Origin: Candidatus Dormiibacterota bacterium
Lineage (GTDB): Bacteria; Chloroflexota; Dormibacteria; UBA8260
Direction of reading: 5' to 3'
Assembly: GCA_955652455.1 (NCBI GenBank)
Contig: CATPBU010000245.1
Span: 1-5,883 of the forward strand
Length of the DNA stretch: 5,883 nt
Positions 1 to 5,145 of the stretch are shown here, in pieces (the first letter of the stretch is position 1; each line of letters begins with the position of its first letter). Both the position numbers and the translations under genes were made by a program. Below the pieces are notes generated by a model that did not search any database, was not told where the DNA came from, and saw only the letters and a program-made list of their open reading frames with translations.

Positions 1-33
1 CTGACTGGATGTACAGCGCGTAACCCACCCTAT
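1..33. other. Left edge, no feature seen
   Basis: These 33 bases follow the stop of the RraA-like gene (minus strand). I see no terminator hairpin or coding signal; the stretch is too short to judge. Confidence 0.4.
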
Positions 34-726
34 CTACTCCTCAATCGCCCCGCCGATCCGCCGCAGATGCCGCCGGAAGGTGAACGACGGATCGGCGGCG
101 CGCCGCGCCACGTAGTCGTCAAACGCAGTCTGCTCGCGCAGCATCTCACCGGCGCGGATCCTCTGCGCCTGTTCGCGCTCGGTCTGCCAGATCCGTTGCG
201 CCGTCGCCAGCACCTCTCCGACCCGCTCGGCGGCAACGAACAACACGCCGTCGTCATCGCCGAACACAACGTCGTCGCCGCTCACCAAGTGCGACCCGAA
301 CCGCGCGGTGTCCAGCGCCTCCGCCTCCCGCTCGTCCAGTCGCATCGGGCCGGGTGGGTAGCTGCCGTAACTGAACACCGGAAGGCCGATCTCCGCCAGC
401 TCCCGCGTGTCGCGGTGCAGCCCCCACACCACCAGGCCGACCAAACCAGCTGCCTCGGCTTCCAGGACAACCAGGTCGCCGACGCACGCCTCGTCCGACC
501 GCCCGCCGTTGCCGATAACCAGCACGTCACCCGGTTCGGCTCGGCCGAACGCCTCGAGGAAGACGTCCACGCTGCCGTAGTGCCGCGCCGGCAGGGCGCG
601 TCCAGCGATCCGATGTCCAGGGACCACGGCGCCGATGCCGGGCGGGGCGGCGCGCAGCGGCACGTCGCATCGCACGCAGGCGTCGGCCACAAGCGGCGTG
701 GACAGGTCGGCGAACGCCTTGAGCAT
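34..726 (-). CDS. RraA family / HMG-CHA aldolase-like protein
   Basis: The 230-residue product belongs to the RraA-like superfamily, often mislabelled dimethylmenaquinone methyltransferase. It carries the aldolase signature G-D-x20-R-D exactly: GD at residues 83-84 and RD at 105-106 (GLHRDTREL). In class II pyruvate aldolases of this superfamily this motif binds the divalent metal and pyruvate. A later GDDDGVLFV segment (156-164) is also typical. True RraA inhibitors of RNase E are about 160 residues; the extra C-terminal helix-rich tail here (about 175-230) is more like HMG/CHA aldolases, so an aldolase or oxaloacetate decarboxylase activity on a 4-hydroxy-4-methyl-2-oxo acid is the better inference. 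The substrate cannot be read from the sequence. No signal peptide or membrane segment is seen, so it should be cytoplasmic. The start is supported by AAGGAGG at 732-738 with a 5-base spacer. The gene is divergent from the hemerythrin gene, and the stop is TAG at 34-36. Confidence 0.9.
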   Translation of the reverse strand: MLKAFADLSTPLVADACVRCDVPLRAAPPGIGAVVPGHRIAGRALPARHYGSVDVFLEAFGRAEPGDVLVIGNGGRSDEACVGDLVVLEAEAAGLVGLVVWGLHRDTRELAEIGLPVFSYGSYPPGPMRLDEREAEALDTARFGSHLVSGDDVVFGDDDGVLFVAAERVGEVLATAQRIWQTEREQAQRIRAGEMLREQTAFDDYVARRAADPSFTFRRHLRRIGGAIEE

Positions 727-731
727 GGTGC

Positions 732-738
732 CCTCCTT
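732..738 (-). promoter_or_regulatory. Strong ribosome binding site of the RraA-like gene
   Basis: Reading the minus strand, AAGGAGG lies 5 bases before the ATG at 726-724. This near-perfect Shine-Dalgarno fixes the start of the RraA-like gene and suggests good translation. Confidence 0.8.
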
Positions 739-806
739 GGCTCGGTCCGTCCCCGCCCGACGGTGCTTGTATCCTGCGCTTCACCTGCCGCAAGCCGCGC
801 CCCTCC

Positions 807-810
807 GAGG
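807..810 (+). promoter_or_regulatory. Ribosome binding site deciding the hemerythrin start
   Basis: GAGG sits 6 bases before the ATG at 817. It matters because the reading frame stays open upstream for about 750 bases, antisense to the RraA-like gene. The binding site, together with the family's usual N-terminus, places the true start here. Confidence 0.7.
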
Positions 811-816
811 TGCCCG

Positions 817-1326
817 ATGGACATCACCGATCTGATCCTCCACGACCATCACGAGCAGCGCCGCCTGTTCGCCTACCTCGACGACATCGACCGCTCCAAT
901 ACCGACGCGCTGGGCGCGGTCTGGACGCGCCTGCGAATCCTGCTCGAGGTGCACGCCGAGGCCGAGGAGCAGCTGTTCTACCCGCATCTGCTCAAGATCG
1001 GCACCGGTGTGGGCGGGGAGGACGTCGTCGGCGAGGTCAGGGACGTCATCAAGGATCACAACGACATCCGCGACGCCGCCGAGTCAGCTGCCGCGCAGGC
1101 GGTGGGCAGCGATGGCTGGTGGGAGTCCGTGCAGAAGACCAACAATGCCAATAGCGAGCACATGGCCGAGGAGGAGCGTGAGGACCTCGTCGACTTCCGC
1201 CGCAACGCCGACTGGAAGCTGCGCCACGACATCGCCGTTGCCTTCGCCGCGTTCGAGGCAACCCACCGCGACGGTGTCGAGGCCAGGGACAAGGACCCTG
1301 ACAGCTATATCAAGCAGAACATCTGA
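817..1326 (+). CDS. Hemerythrin HHE-domain protein
   Basis: The 169-residue product is a single-domain, soluble hemerythrin-like protein with no signal peptide. The expected non-haem di-iron ligands are visible in order: HDHH at residues 9-12, HAEAE (H46 and E50, an HxxxE motif) followed by the YPH at 55-57, DHN with H81, and a second HxxxE at H115-E119. Proteins of this family bind O2, NO or other small oxidants at a di-iron centre. In actinobacteria several have been linked to the peroxide or nitric-oxide response, but the role of this one is inferred only. The tail after about residue 125 is charged and helical, without another recognised domain. The stop TGA is 9 bases before the next gene, so the two form a likely operon. 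The frame is open far upstream on the antisense side of the RraA-like gene; I regard that as a high-GC artefact. Confidence 0.9.
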   Translation: MDITDLILHDHHEQRRLFAYLDDIDRSNTDALGAVWTRLRILLEVHAEAEEQLFYPHLLKIGTGVGGEDVVGEVRDVIKDHNDIRDAAESAAAQAVGSDGWWESVQKTNNANSEHMAEEEREDLVDFRRNADWKLRHDIAVAFAAFEATHRDGVEARDKDPDSYIKQNI

Positions 1327-1335
1327 AGCATCGCG

Positions 1336-1722
1336 ATGACTGCCGACGAGCTCGACCAGGCGACACGCGACGCACTCTCCCGTGGCGGGGTCATCGACAT
1401 CACCACCACCGGTCGCACGAGCGGCCAGCCTCGTCGCATGGAGATCGTCTTCCACAACATCGGTGGTCGGCTCTACGTCAGCGGCATGCCGGGATTCAAG
1501 CGCAACTACCTGGCCAACCTCTCCGCCGACCCGCACTTCATCTTCCACCTCAAGGGATCGGTGAACGCCGACCTGGCCGCCACCGCCCGGGTCATCACCG
1601 ACGAGGCCGAGCGCCGCGAGGTGCTTCCCCACATCGCACATGCCTGGAAACGCGACGACATCGACACCATGGTCGAGCAGAGCCCGCTCTTCGAAGTGAC
1701 CATCGAAGGTCCCGTCAGCTGA
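1336..1722 (+). CDS. Small nitroreductase/deazaflavin-dependent oxidoreductase family protein
   Basis: The 128-residue product is a split-beta-barrel protein of the F420H2-dependent quinone reductase / Ddn-like group (PF04075 type). The diagnostic segment TTTGRTSGQPR is at residues 23-33, followed by a GGRLYVSG strand (43-50) and the NYLANLSADP segment (57-66), which matches the family's N-L-x-A-D-P cofactor-binding loop. Family members reduce quinones, nitroimidazoles or other acceptors with deazaflavin F420 or FMN; the cofactor and substrate here cannot be decided. The loop usually reads W or Y-W before the N-L; here it is GFKRNYLANL. The length is normal for the short members. It is cytoplasmic or loosely membrane-associated with no signal. 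The start is 9 bases after the hemerythrin stop, with only a weak GAAG at 1325-1328, so translational coupling to hemerythrin is likely. Confidence 0.85.
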   Translation: MTADELDQATRDALSRGGVIDITTTGRTSGQPRRMEIVFHNIGGRLYVSGMPGFKRNYLANLSADPHFIFHLKGSVNADLAATARVITDEAERREVLPHIAHAWKRDDIDTMVEQSPLFEVTIEGPVS

Positions 1723-1903
1723 GCTCGCCCGGATTCAGAAGTGGTCGAGCAGCCAGCGCTGCAGACGTTGTCAGGGCCTGTTGCCGAAGACCGGCGAACG
1801 CGTTCTGCGCTGCTTGGTCTCCCGTCGACGAACCGCGTGACCGGCGTCTGAACATCCGGCGCAGTAACACCCACCATTGAAGACCGGTGATCGTCGGGCC
1901 CGC
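1723..1903. other. Convergent intergenic gap without a recognised gene
   Basis: This 181-base gap lies between two convergent genes. I see no credible coding frame and no classic hairpin followed by a T-run. It does contain a 10-base perfect palindrome GAACGCGTTC at 1796-1805, an 8-base palindrome CAGCGCTG at 1754-1761, a self-complementary CGGGCCCG at 1895-1902, and the 9-mer GAAGACCGG twice (1786-1794 and 1879-1887), with a third related GACCGGCG at 1839-1846. Some of these may help terminate transcription from both sides, but this is not demonstrable. Confidence 0.5.
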
Positions 1904-2758
1904 TCACGCCAGCAGCGACGTCAGCTCGCGCATGACCTCGACGGCCGGTTTGACCTCACGGACACGGTCAACCGAGAGACCGGCGTAGCACGCCATCGTC
2001 AGCGGTATCTCAGCAGCGGGGGTGGGAGGGGAGGTGCTGCGGTTGCCCGCGCCGATTGCTCCCTCCAGCGACGACCGCAGGACGCGCACCGGCGCCGGCC
2101 ACACTCCGTCGGCGTCGAAGTGGTCGGTCACCACAGTGTCGTCGGCGCTGGCTGCGATGAGCGCTTGGACGTAGTCAGCATGGGTGTTGCACTCGGGACA
2201 GGTGAGAAAGCGAGTGCCCACGCGTACGGCGTCTGCGCCGGCCATGATCAGCTCGGCCACACGCTCGGCGCTGCCGATCCCACCCGCCGCCACCACCGGA
2301 ACCGAGACGGCGCTCAGCACTTCCGCCAGGAGCTCGTCCAGCGGCTGCGTGCCACGGACGTGGCCGCCCGCCTCGACACCTTGGGCGACGACGAGGTCGC
2401 ATCCCGCCGTCTCCGCCGCCCGGGCCTCCGCCGCCGAGCCGACCTGCCACGAGACGAGGCATCCCACAGAATGAGCGGCAGCTGCGATTGTTGCCCTCGG
2501 CTCACCCCAGAAGAACTCCACCACGCGCAGACCTCGAATGTCCTCGACGACCTCCTCGAGCGGCGGGAGATACGGGATCAGGAAGCCCTTTCCGAGTGCT
2601 CTCGACCCCGGCTCAGGCACGCGCACGACGCGGGGCACCATGCCGAGCCCGCCCGCCTGCGCCACCGCCTGCGCCAGTTCAAGCGTGCCAACCCCGCCCA
2701 GCACTGCGAGCTGGAACGGGAGTCGGCAGCCGACCAGCTCTGTGAACCGCGTCCGCAT
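1904..2758 (-). CDS. Nitronate monooxygenase-like / NAD(P)H-dependent flavin oxidoreductase
   Basis: The 284-residue product is a TIM-barrel FMN protein of the nitronate monooxygenase (2-nitropropane dioxygenase) family. Visible landmarks in order are the N-terminal flavin motif region RLPFQLAVLGGVGT (12-25), AGGLGMVP (35-42), QGVEAGGHVRG (126-136) with the family's conserved His at 133, VPVVAAGGI (153-161) and GADAVRVGTRFL (174-185), which bind the FMN phosphate. Family enzymes oxidise alkyl nitronates, releasing nitrite, or act as NADH:quinone reductases. The length is short compared with the usual 310-370. The C-terminal YAGQSVG-like motif reads YAGLSVD (258-264), and a C-P-E-C pair occurs at 187-190. 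The start ATG at 2758 is well supported by GGAG (2766-2769 complement) with a 7-base spacer. It lies 78 bases downstream of the lipoprotein gene on the same strand and converges with the oxidoreductase gene. No signal peptide is present. Confidence 0.87.
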   Translation of the reverse strand: MRTRFTELVGCRLPFQLAVLGGVGTLELAQAVAQAGGLGMVPRVVRVPEPGSRALGKGFLIPYLPPLEEVVEDIRGLRVVEFFWGEPRATIAAAAHSVGCLVSWQVGSAAEARAAETAGCDLVVAQGVEAGGHVRGTQPLDELLAEVLSAVSVPVVAAGGIGSAERVAELIMAGADAVRVGTRFLTCPECNTHADYVQALIAASADDTVVTDHFDADGVWPAPVRVLRSSLEGAIGAGNRSTSPPTPAAEIPLTMACYAGLSVDRVREVKPAVEVMRELTSLLA

Positions 2759-2836
2759 GCCCTTGCTCCAGCTTCCGTCCGTCGGGTCGAGGCTACCGGA
2801 CCCAATGACGGTGTTGCAGGAACGGTGGGCGTCTGC
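2759..2836 (-). promoter_or_regulatory. Gap between lipoprotein and nitronate monooxygenase-like genes
   Basis: These 78 bases separate two minus-strand genes. They hold the GGAG ribosome binding site of the downstream gene at 2766-2769. I see neither a T-tailed terminator nor a clear pair of promoter hexamers, so read-through from the lipoprotein gene or a separate weak promoter are both possible. Confidence 0.3.
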
Positions 2837-3340
2837 TCAGCCGGAGGCGGTCAAGCCGGGCGTGGCCACAAGGAAGCTGGCGATACCCTGCCCGGTCGCC
2901 TGTCCCGGTGCTGTGTCACTCTTCCATCCATAGAGCGCGTGTCCGTTGTAGAGCACCTGGTTGCCGTTCGGTCCGGCGAAGACAGTCAACTTCCCGGTGA
3001 CCGACGCCGAGCCCGTGGGCGTGCCGGTTGGCAGGAGGACCGGCGGCCAGGCAGCCGCACAGCCTCCGGTGCAGGAGATGTTGGTCGCGGTGTCCGACGT
3101 CCGGTAATAGAGCGTCAGTCCATGGCTGTCGGTCAGCACGGTGGTCGCCGCTCCTGCGACCGTCGCCGACCCTGTTCCGATCAGGGCCGCGCTTGGCGTG
3201 GGGCTGGGGGTCGCCGCCGAAGTGGCTGCTGGAGCAGACGTTGCGCTCGAGGTGGATGGTGACGCGGTACTCCCGCAAGCGACCAGTACGAACGGAACAA
3301 AAGCCAACGCCGCGGTTGCCGCAAGTGTGCGCCTGCCCAT
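2837..3340 (-). CDS. Secreted lipoprotein with Yx(FWY)xxD motif (COG4315 type)
   Basis: The 167-residue product starts with a short basic N-terminus (RR at 3-4), a hydrophobic stretch (6-21) and a lipobox LVAC whose Cys22 should be lipidated, anchoring it to the outer face of the cytoplasmic membrane. Residues 23-65 form a Ser/Thr/Ala/Pro-rich linker. The rest fits the COG4315 / PF03640 lipoprotein family: a first unit with LTLYYRTSD (76-83), a C-T-G-G-C pair (90-94) and AWPPV, then a second unit with LYGWKSD (136-142) followed by the APGQATGQGI segment (144-153). The second motif is canonical; the first has Arg where an aromatic residue is expected. The biochemical function of the family is not established. 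The start is supported by GGAGG (3346-3350 complement) with a 5-base spacer. It lies 71 bases downstream of the phosphoesterase gene on the same strand, so co-transcription is possible. Confidence 0.88.
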   Translation of the reverse strand: MGRRTLAATAALAFVPFVLVACGSTASPSTSSATSAPAATSAATPSPTPSAALIGTGSATVAGAATTVLTDSHGLTLYYRTSDTATNISCTGGCAAAWPPVLLPTGTPTGSASVTGKLTVFAGPNGNQVLYNGHALYGWKSDTAPGQATGQGIASFLVATPGLTASG

Positions 3341-3350
3341 CGCCGCCTCC

Positions 3351-3387
3351 AGTCAATCCGGCCGTGAACGTTCGCCGTCCGTTGACT
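3351..3387. promoter_or_regulatory. Imperfect palindrome just upstream of the lipoprotein start
   Basis: AGTCAA at 3351-3356 and TTGACT at 3382-3387 are exact inverted copies. Between them lies a perfect 8-base palindrome GAACGTTC (3366-3373) with partly complementary flanks (CCGGCCG and CGCCGTCCG). A further palindrome TCGTACGA follows at 3387-3394. The element sits immediately before the ribosome binding site of the lipoprotein gene, where an operator or mRNA hairpin would act. It lacks a T-run, so it is not a classic terminator. Confidence 0.35.
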
Positions 3388-3411
3388 CGTACGACTCCTG
3401 TTACACAGCGC

Positions 3412-5070
3412 TCAGCGGCGGGAGTTGGGGGCGTGTGGCGTGCCCAGCTCGTCTCGGTGCCGCTGCGCCGCCGCGGTGAAGATCTGTGTGATCTCCGCTC
3501 CTCGCACGGTCGCCACAGTGCCCCGCACCGGAGTCGCCACCGCCTCGGTTTCGCCGACTCGAACCAGCCGGCGGCGAACGTTCTCAGCCTGCTTCGCGAA
3601 GGGTTGGAAGTACTGAGACACAGACCCGTGCACGGCGCCGGTGGCTGGTGCGGCTCCAACCTGGGTGGGTGTCGCGGCGGCGGGGCCAACGAACCGCGAA
3701 AGATCGGGCAAATCGCTTCGCCGCGGAGCGGCCAGCGACAACAGCCGGTGAAACGGTTGAGCCCATCGGTCGCGCGCGGTCAATGGCTGGGCACCGGGGA
3801 CGAATATCTCCCGAACGGTGCTGGGCACGCTGCTGTGATCACGCACCGTGTCGTCGATGGTGCCGGCCGGCACGTATGGCGAGATCACCACCGCCGGTAC
3901 GCGGGGACCAAGCATCTCGAAGCTGAAATGAGCGGCCTTGGGACGTAGAAAGAGATGACCGATCCGTGTTCCCCAGTCCTGCTTGGTGCCGGGGCTGGGC
4001 ACGCCAGTTGGCGGCGGCTCGTGATCGTAGAAGCCACCGTGTTCGTCGTAGGTCACGAGCAACAATGAGCGCTCGAACAGCGCCTGGTTGGCTCGTAGAG
4101 TCTCGTAGATGGTGGCAATCAGTGTCTCGGCGCGCGCGAAGTCCGTGGCCGTGCCAGGCGTGAAAGCAGCGTATGCGGAGTCGGACACGAGGTTGTTCTC
4201 GGGATGCTGGTTGTTGCTGACCTCAGGGCTGGCGGATGCTCGCTCGTTGATGAGACCGAGTGGTGGACGGTGGTTGGGCTCGATGAACGAGTACGACGGC
4301 AGCTGCCCGGCAGCGGCATGGGCGAGAAAGTCGGGGAACGGGTACCAGTTGGCGTGCCGTTCTGGCGTGTCCCAGAGCTCGTGAAAGGCCCAGACCTGGG
4401 GGGTATCGTCGTAGTAGATATGCCATGTCTTGCCGTGCTGCTCGAGCAACTCGAAGATGGTCGGGTTGTCGTAGAAACGGAGGTCGATGTCAGTCTCGCC
4501 GTCGGAGGTGGCGGCGTGGAGGAAGTTGCGGTTGGGCCAGGTCTCGCCCGGCACTGAGCAGAACCAGCGCGTGCAGACGGCGAAGTCGCGAGCCAGTTGA
4601 CTCAGCACCGGCACCTGACCCGAGGGCTGACACAACATCGCCAGCGGACCTCGGCCGGTTGCTGACGGCTTTTTGGCCCCGAATATGGTCCGGTACAAGT
4701 TGACGGCGGGACTGAGTAGGCCGCTGTACTTCGGACGGTTCGGGTGGCGTCCGGATCGCTCGAGGCTGGTCACAAATCCCTGGTTTGTCGGCGTGCCCGG
4801 CTTGTCGAGTGCCAGTTGTTCCATCACACCGTCATGGGCGTGATCGGGGCCGATGGGGAGGACATGCTTGGCTTCGGGGCTGACCGAGACCGATGCACCG
4901 CCATCCCAGCCGGGATTGCTGTACCGCCCGTCCTCGGTGAGCCTTTCGAATGCCGGACTCGGGTGCTCCAGGAACCCGAGCATGTGATCGAACGACCGGT
5001 TCTCCAGCGCCAGCACGATGACATGCTCAACAGCTGGAACCTGCCCCCGCTCAAGTGTCGATGGGTTCAT
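3412..5070 (-). CDS. Phosphoesterase family protein (phospholipase C / acid phosphatase AcpA type)
   Basis: The product (552 residues from the chosen start; 555 from an upstream GTG) belongs to the alkaline-phosphatase-superfamily phosphoesterases (PF04185), which hydrolyse phospholipids or phosphomonoesters. Numbering from the GTG, visible active-site landmarks are ENRSFDHMLG with E26-N27 (metal ligands), GETWPNR with Thr180 as probable nucleophile, EPNH (267-270), the NNQHPENN stretch (289-296), TYDEHGGFYDHEPPP with D345-E346-H347 (metal ligands), and DHSS (414-417). The core begins about 16 residues from the N-terminus, so no signal peptide precedes it, unlike most Tat-exported bacterial phospholipases C. 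The C-terminal 90 residues are Ala/Thr/Val-rich and unassigned. Start candidates are GTG 5079, ATG 5076 and ATG 5070; the last has AGGTGAT (anti-SD complement) 4 bases upstream and is preferred. An in-frame TAA at 5086-5088 (complement) blocks any longer start. Metal and substrate are unknown. Confidence 0.9.
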   Translation of the reverse strand: MNPSTLERGQVPAVEHVIVLALENRSFDHMLGFLEHPSPAFERLTEDGRYSNPGWDGGASVSVSPEAKHVLPIGPDHAHDGVMEQLALDKPGTPTNQGFVTSLERSGRHPNRPKYSGLLSPAVNLYRTIFGAKKPSATGRGPLAMLCQPSGQVPVLSQLARDFAVCTRWFCSVPGETWPNRNFLHAATSDGETDIDLRFYDNPTIFELLEQHGKTWHIYYDDTPQVWAFHELWDTPERHANWYPFPDFLAHAAAGQLPSYSFIEPNHRPPLGLINERASASPEVSNNQHPENNLVSDSAYAAFTPGTATDFARAETLIATIYETLRANQALFERSLLLVTYDEHGGFYDHEPPPTGVPSPGTKQDWGTRIGHLFLRPKAAHFSFEMLGPRVPAVVISPYVPAGTIDDTVRDHSSVPSTVREIFVPGAQPLTARDRWAQPFHRLLSLAAPRRSDLPDLSRFVGPAAATPTQVGAAPATGAVHGSVSQYFQPFAKQAENVRRRLVRVGETEAVATPVRGTVATVRGAEITQIFTAAAQRHRDELGTPHAPNSRR

Positions 5071-5145
5071 GCTCATCACCTGCCGTTATCAAGGTCCCAG
5101 CGAGCGTAACGGGCCTGCCGGCTCCGACGGTACAGTGCGGAGGCC
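5071..5145. promoter_or_regulatory. Divergent promoter region, phosphoesterase / sialidase-like
   Basis: These 75 bases must hold both promoters. A 6-base perfect inverted repeat, CCGTTA at 5083-5088 and TAACGG at 5107-5112, is separated by 18 bases and could be a shared operator. On the plus strand TACAGT at 5131-5136 fits the TANNNT -10 pattern and would start transcription at or just before the ATG at 5146. On the minus strand GATAAC (complement of 5085-5090) is a weak -10 candidate. No clear -35 hexamer was found on either strand. Confidence 0.4.
5075..5081 (-). promoter_or_regulatory. Ribosome binding site deciding the phosphoesterase start
   Basis: On the minus strand AGGTGAT, a 7-base match to the complement of the 16S rRNA 3' end, ends 4 bases before ATG 5070-5068. 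The same bases include the alternative GTG (5079) and most of the ATG (5076), which themselves have no good site upstream. This favours ATG 5070. Confidence 0.55.

Larger units (their letters stand above)
727..816. promoter_or_regulatory. Divergent intergenic region, RraA-like / hemerythrin
   Basis: These 90 bases separate two divergent genes and must hold promoters for both. On the plus strand TATCCT at 770-775 fits the TANNNT pattern of an actinobacterial -10 element and would give a leader of roughly 35 bases, but no good -35 is seen at the usual distance. On the minus strand no convincing hexamers stand out. The ribosome binding sites of both genes lie at the edges (732-738 and 807-810). 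The assignment of exact promoter elements is weak. Confidence 0.35.

Noticed and set aside
67..816. Long plus-strand open frame running antisense to the RraA-like gene and in frame with hemerythrin
   Set aside because: The translated part is Arg/His/Gln-rich with no recognisable domain, while the opposite strand has a clear aldolase motif and a strong ribosome binding site. Open antisense frames are common at this GC content, and hemerythrin has its own start at 817.
1735..1773. Short minus-strand frame in the convergent gap resembling a protein C-terminus (QRLQRWLLDHF)
   Set aside because: Only 11 codons lie between two stops, too short to support a pseudogene remnant.
1895..1902. CGGGCCCG as a terminator
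   Set aside because: The stem has no loop space and no T-run follows in either direction.
1877..3262. 461-codon plus-strand open frame antisense to the nitronate monooxygenase-like and lipoprotein genes
   Set aside because: Composition is Arg-rich and without motif; it spans two well-supported minus-strand genes and the gap between them, as expected of a GC-rich shadow frame.
3028..3948. 306-codon plus-strand open frame overlapping the lipoprotein and phosphoesterase genes
   Set aside because: No family features, and both minus-strand genes beneath it have intact motifs.
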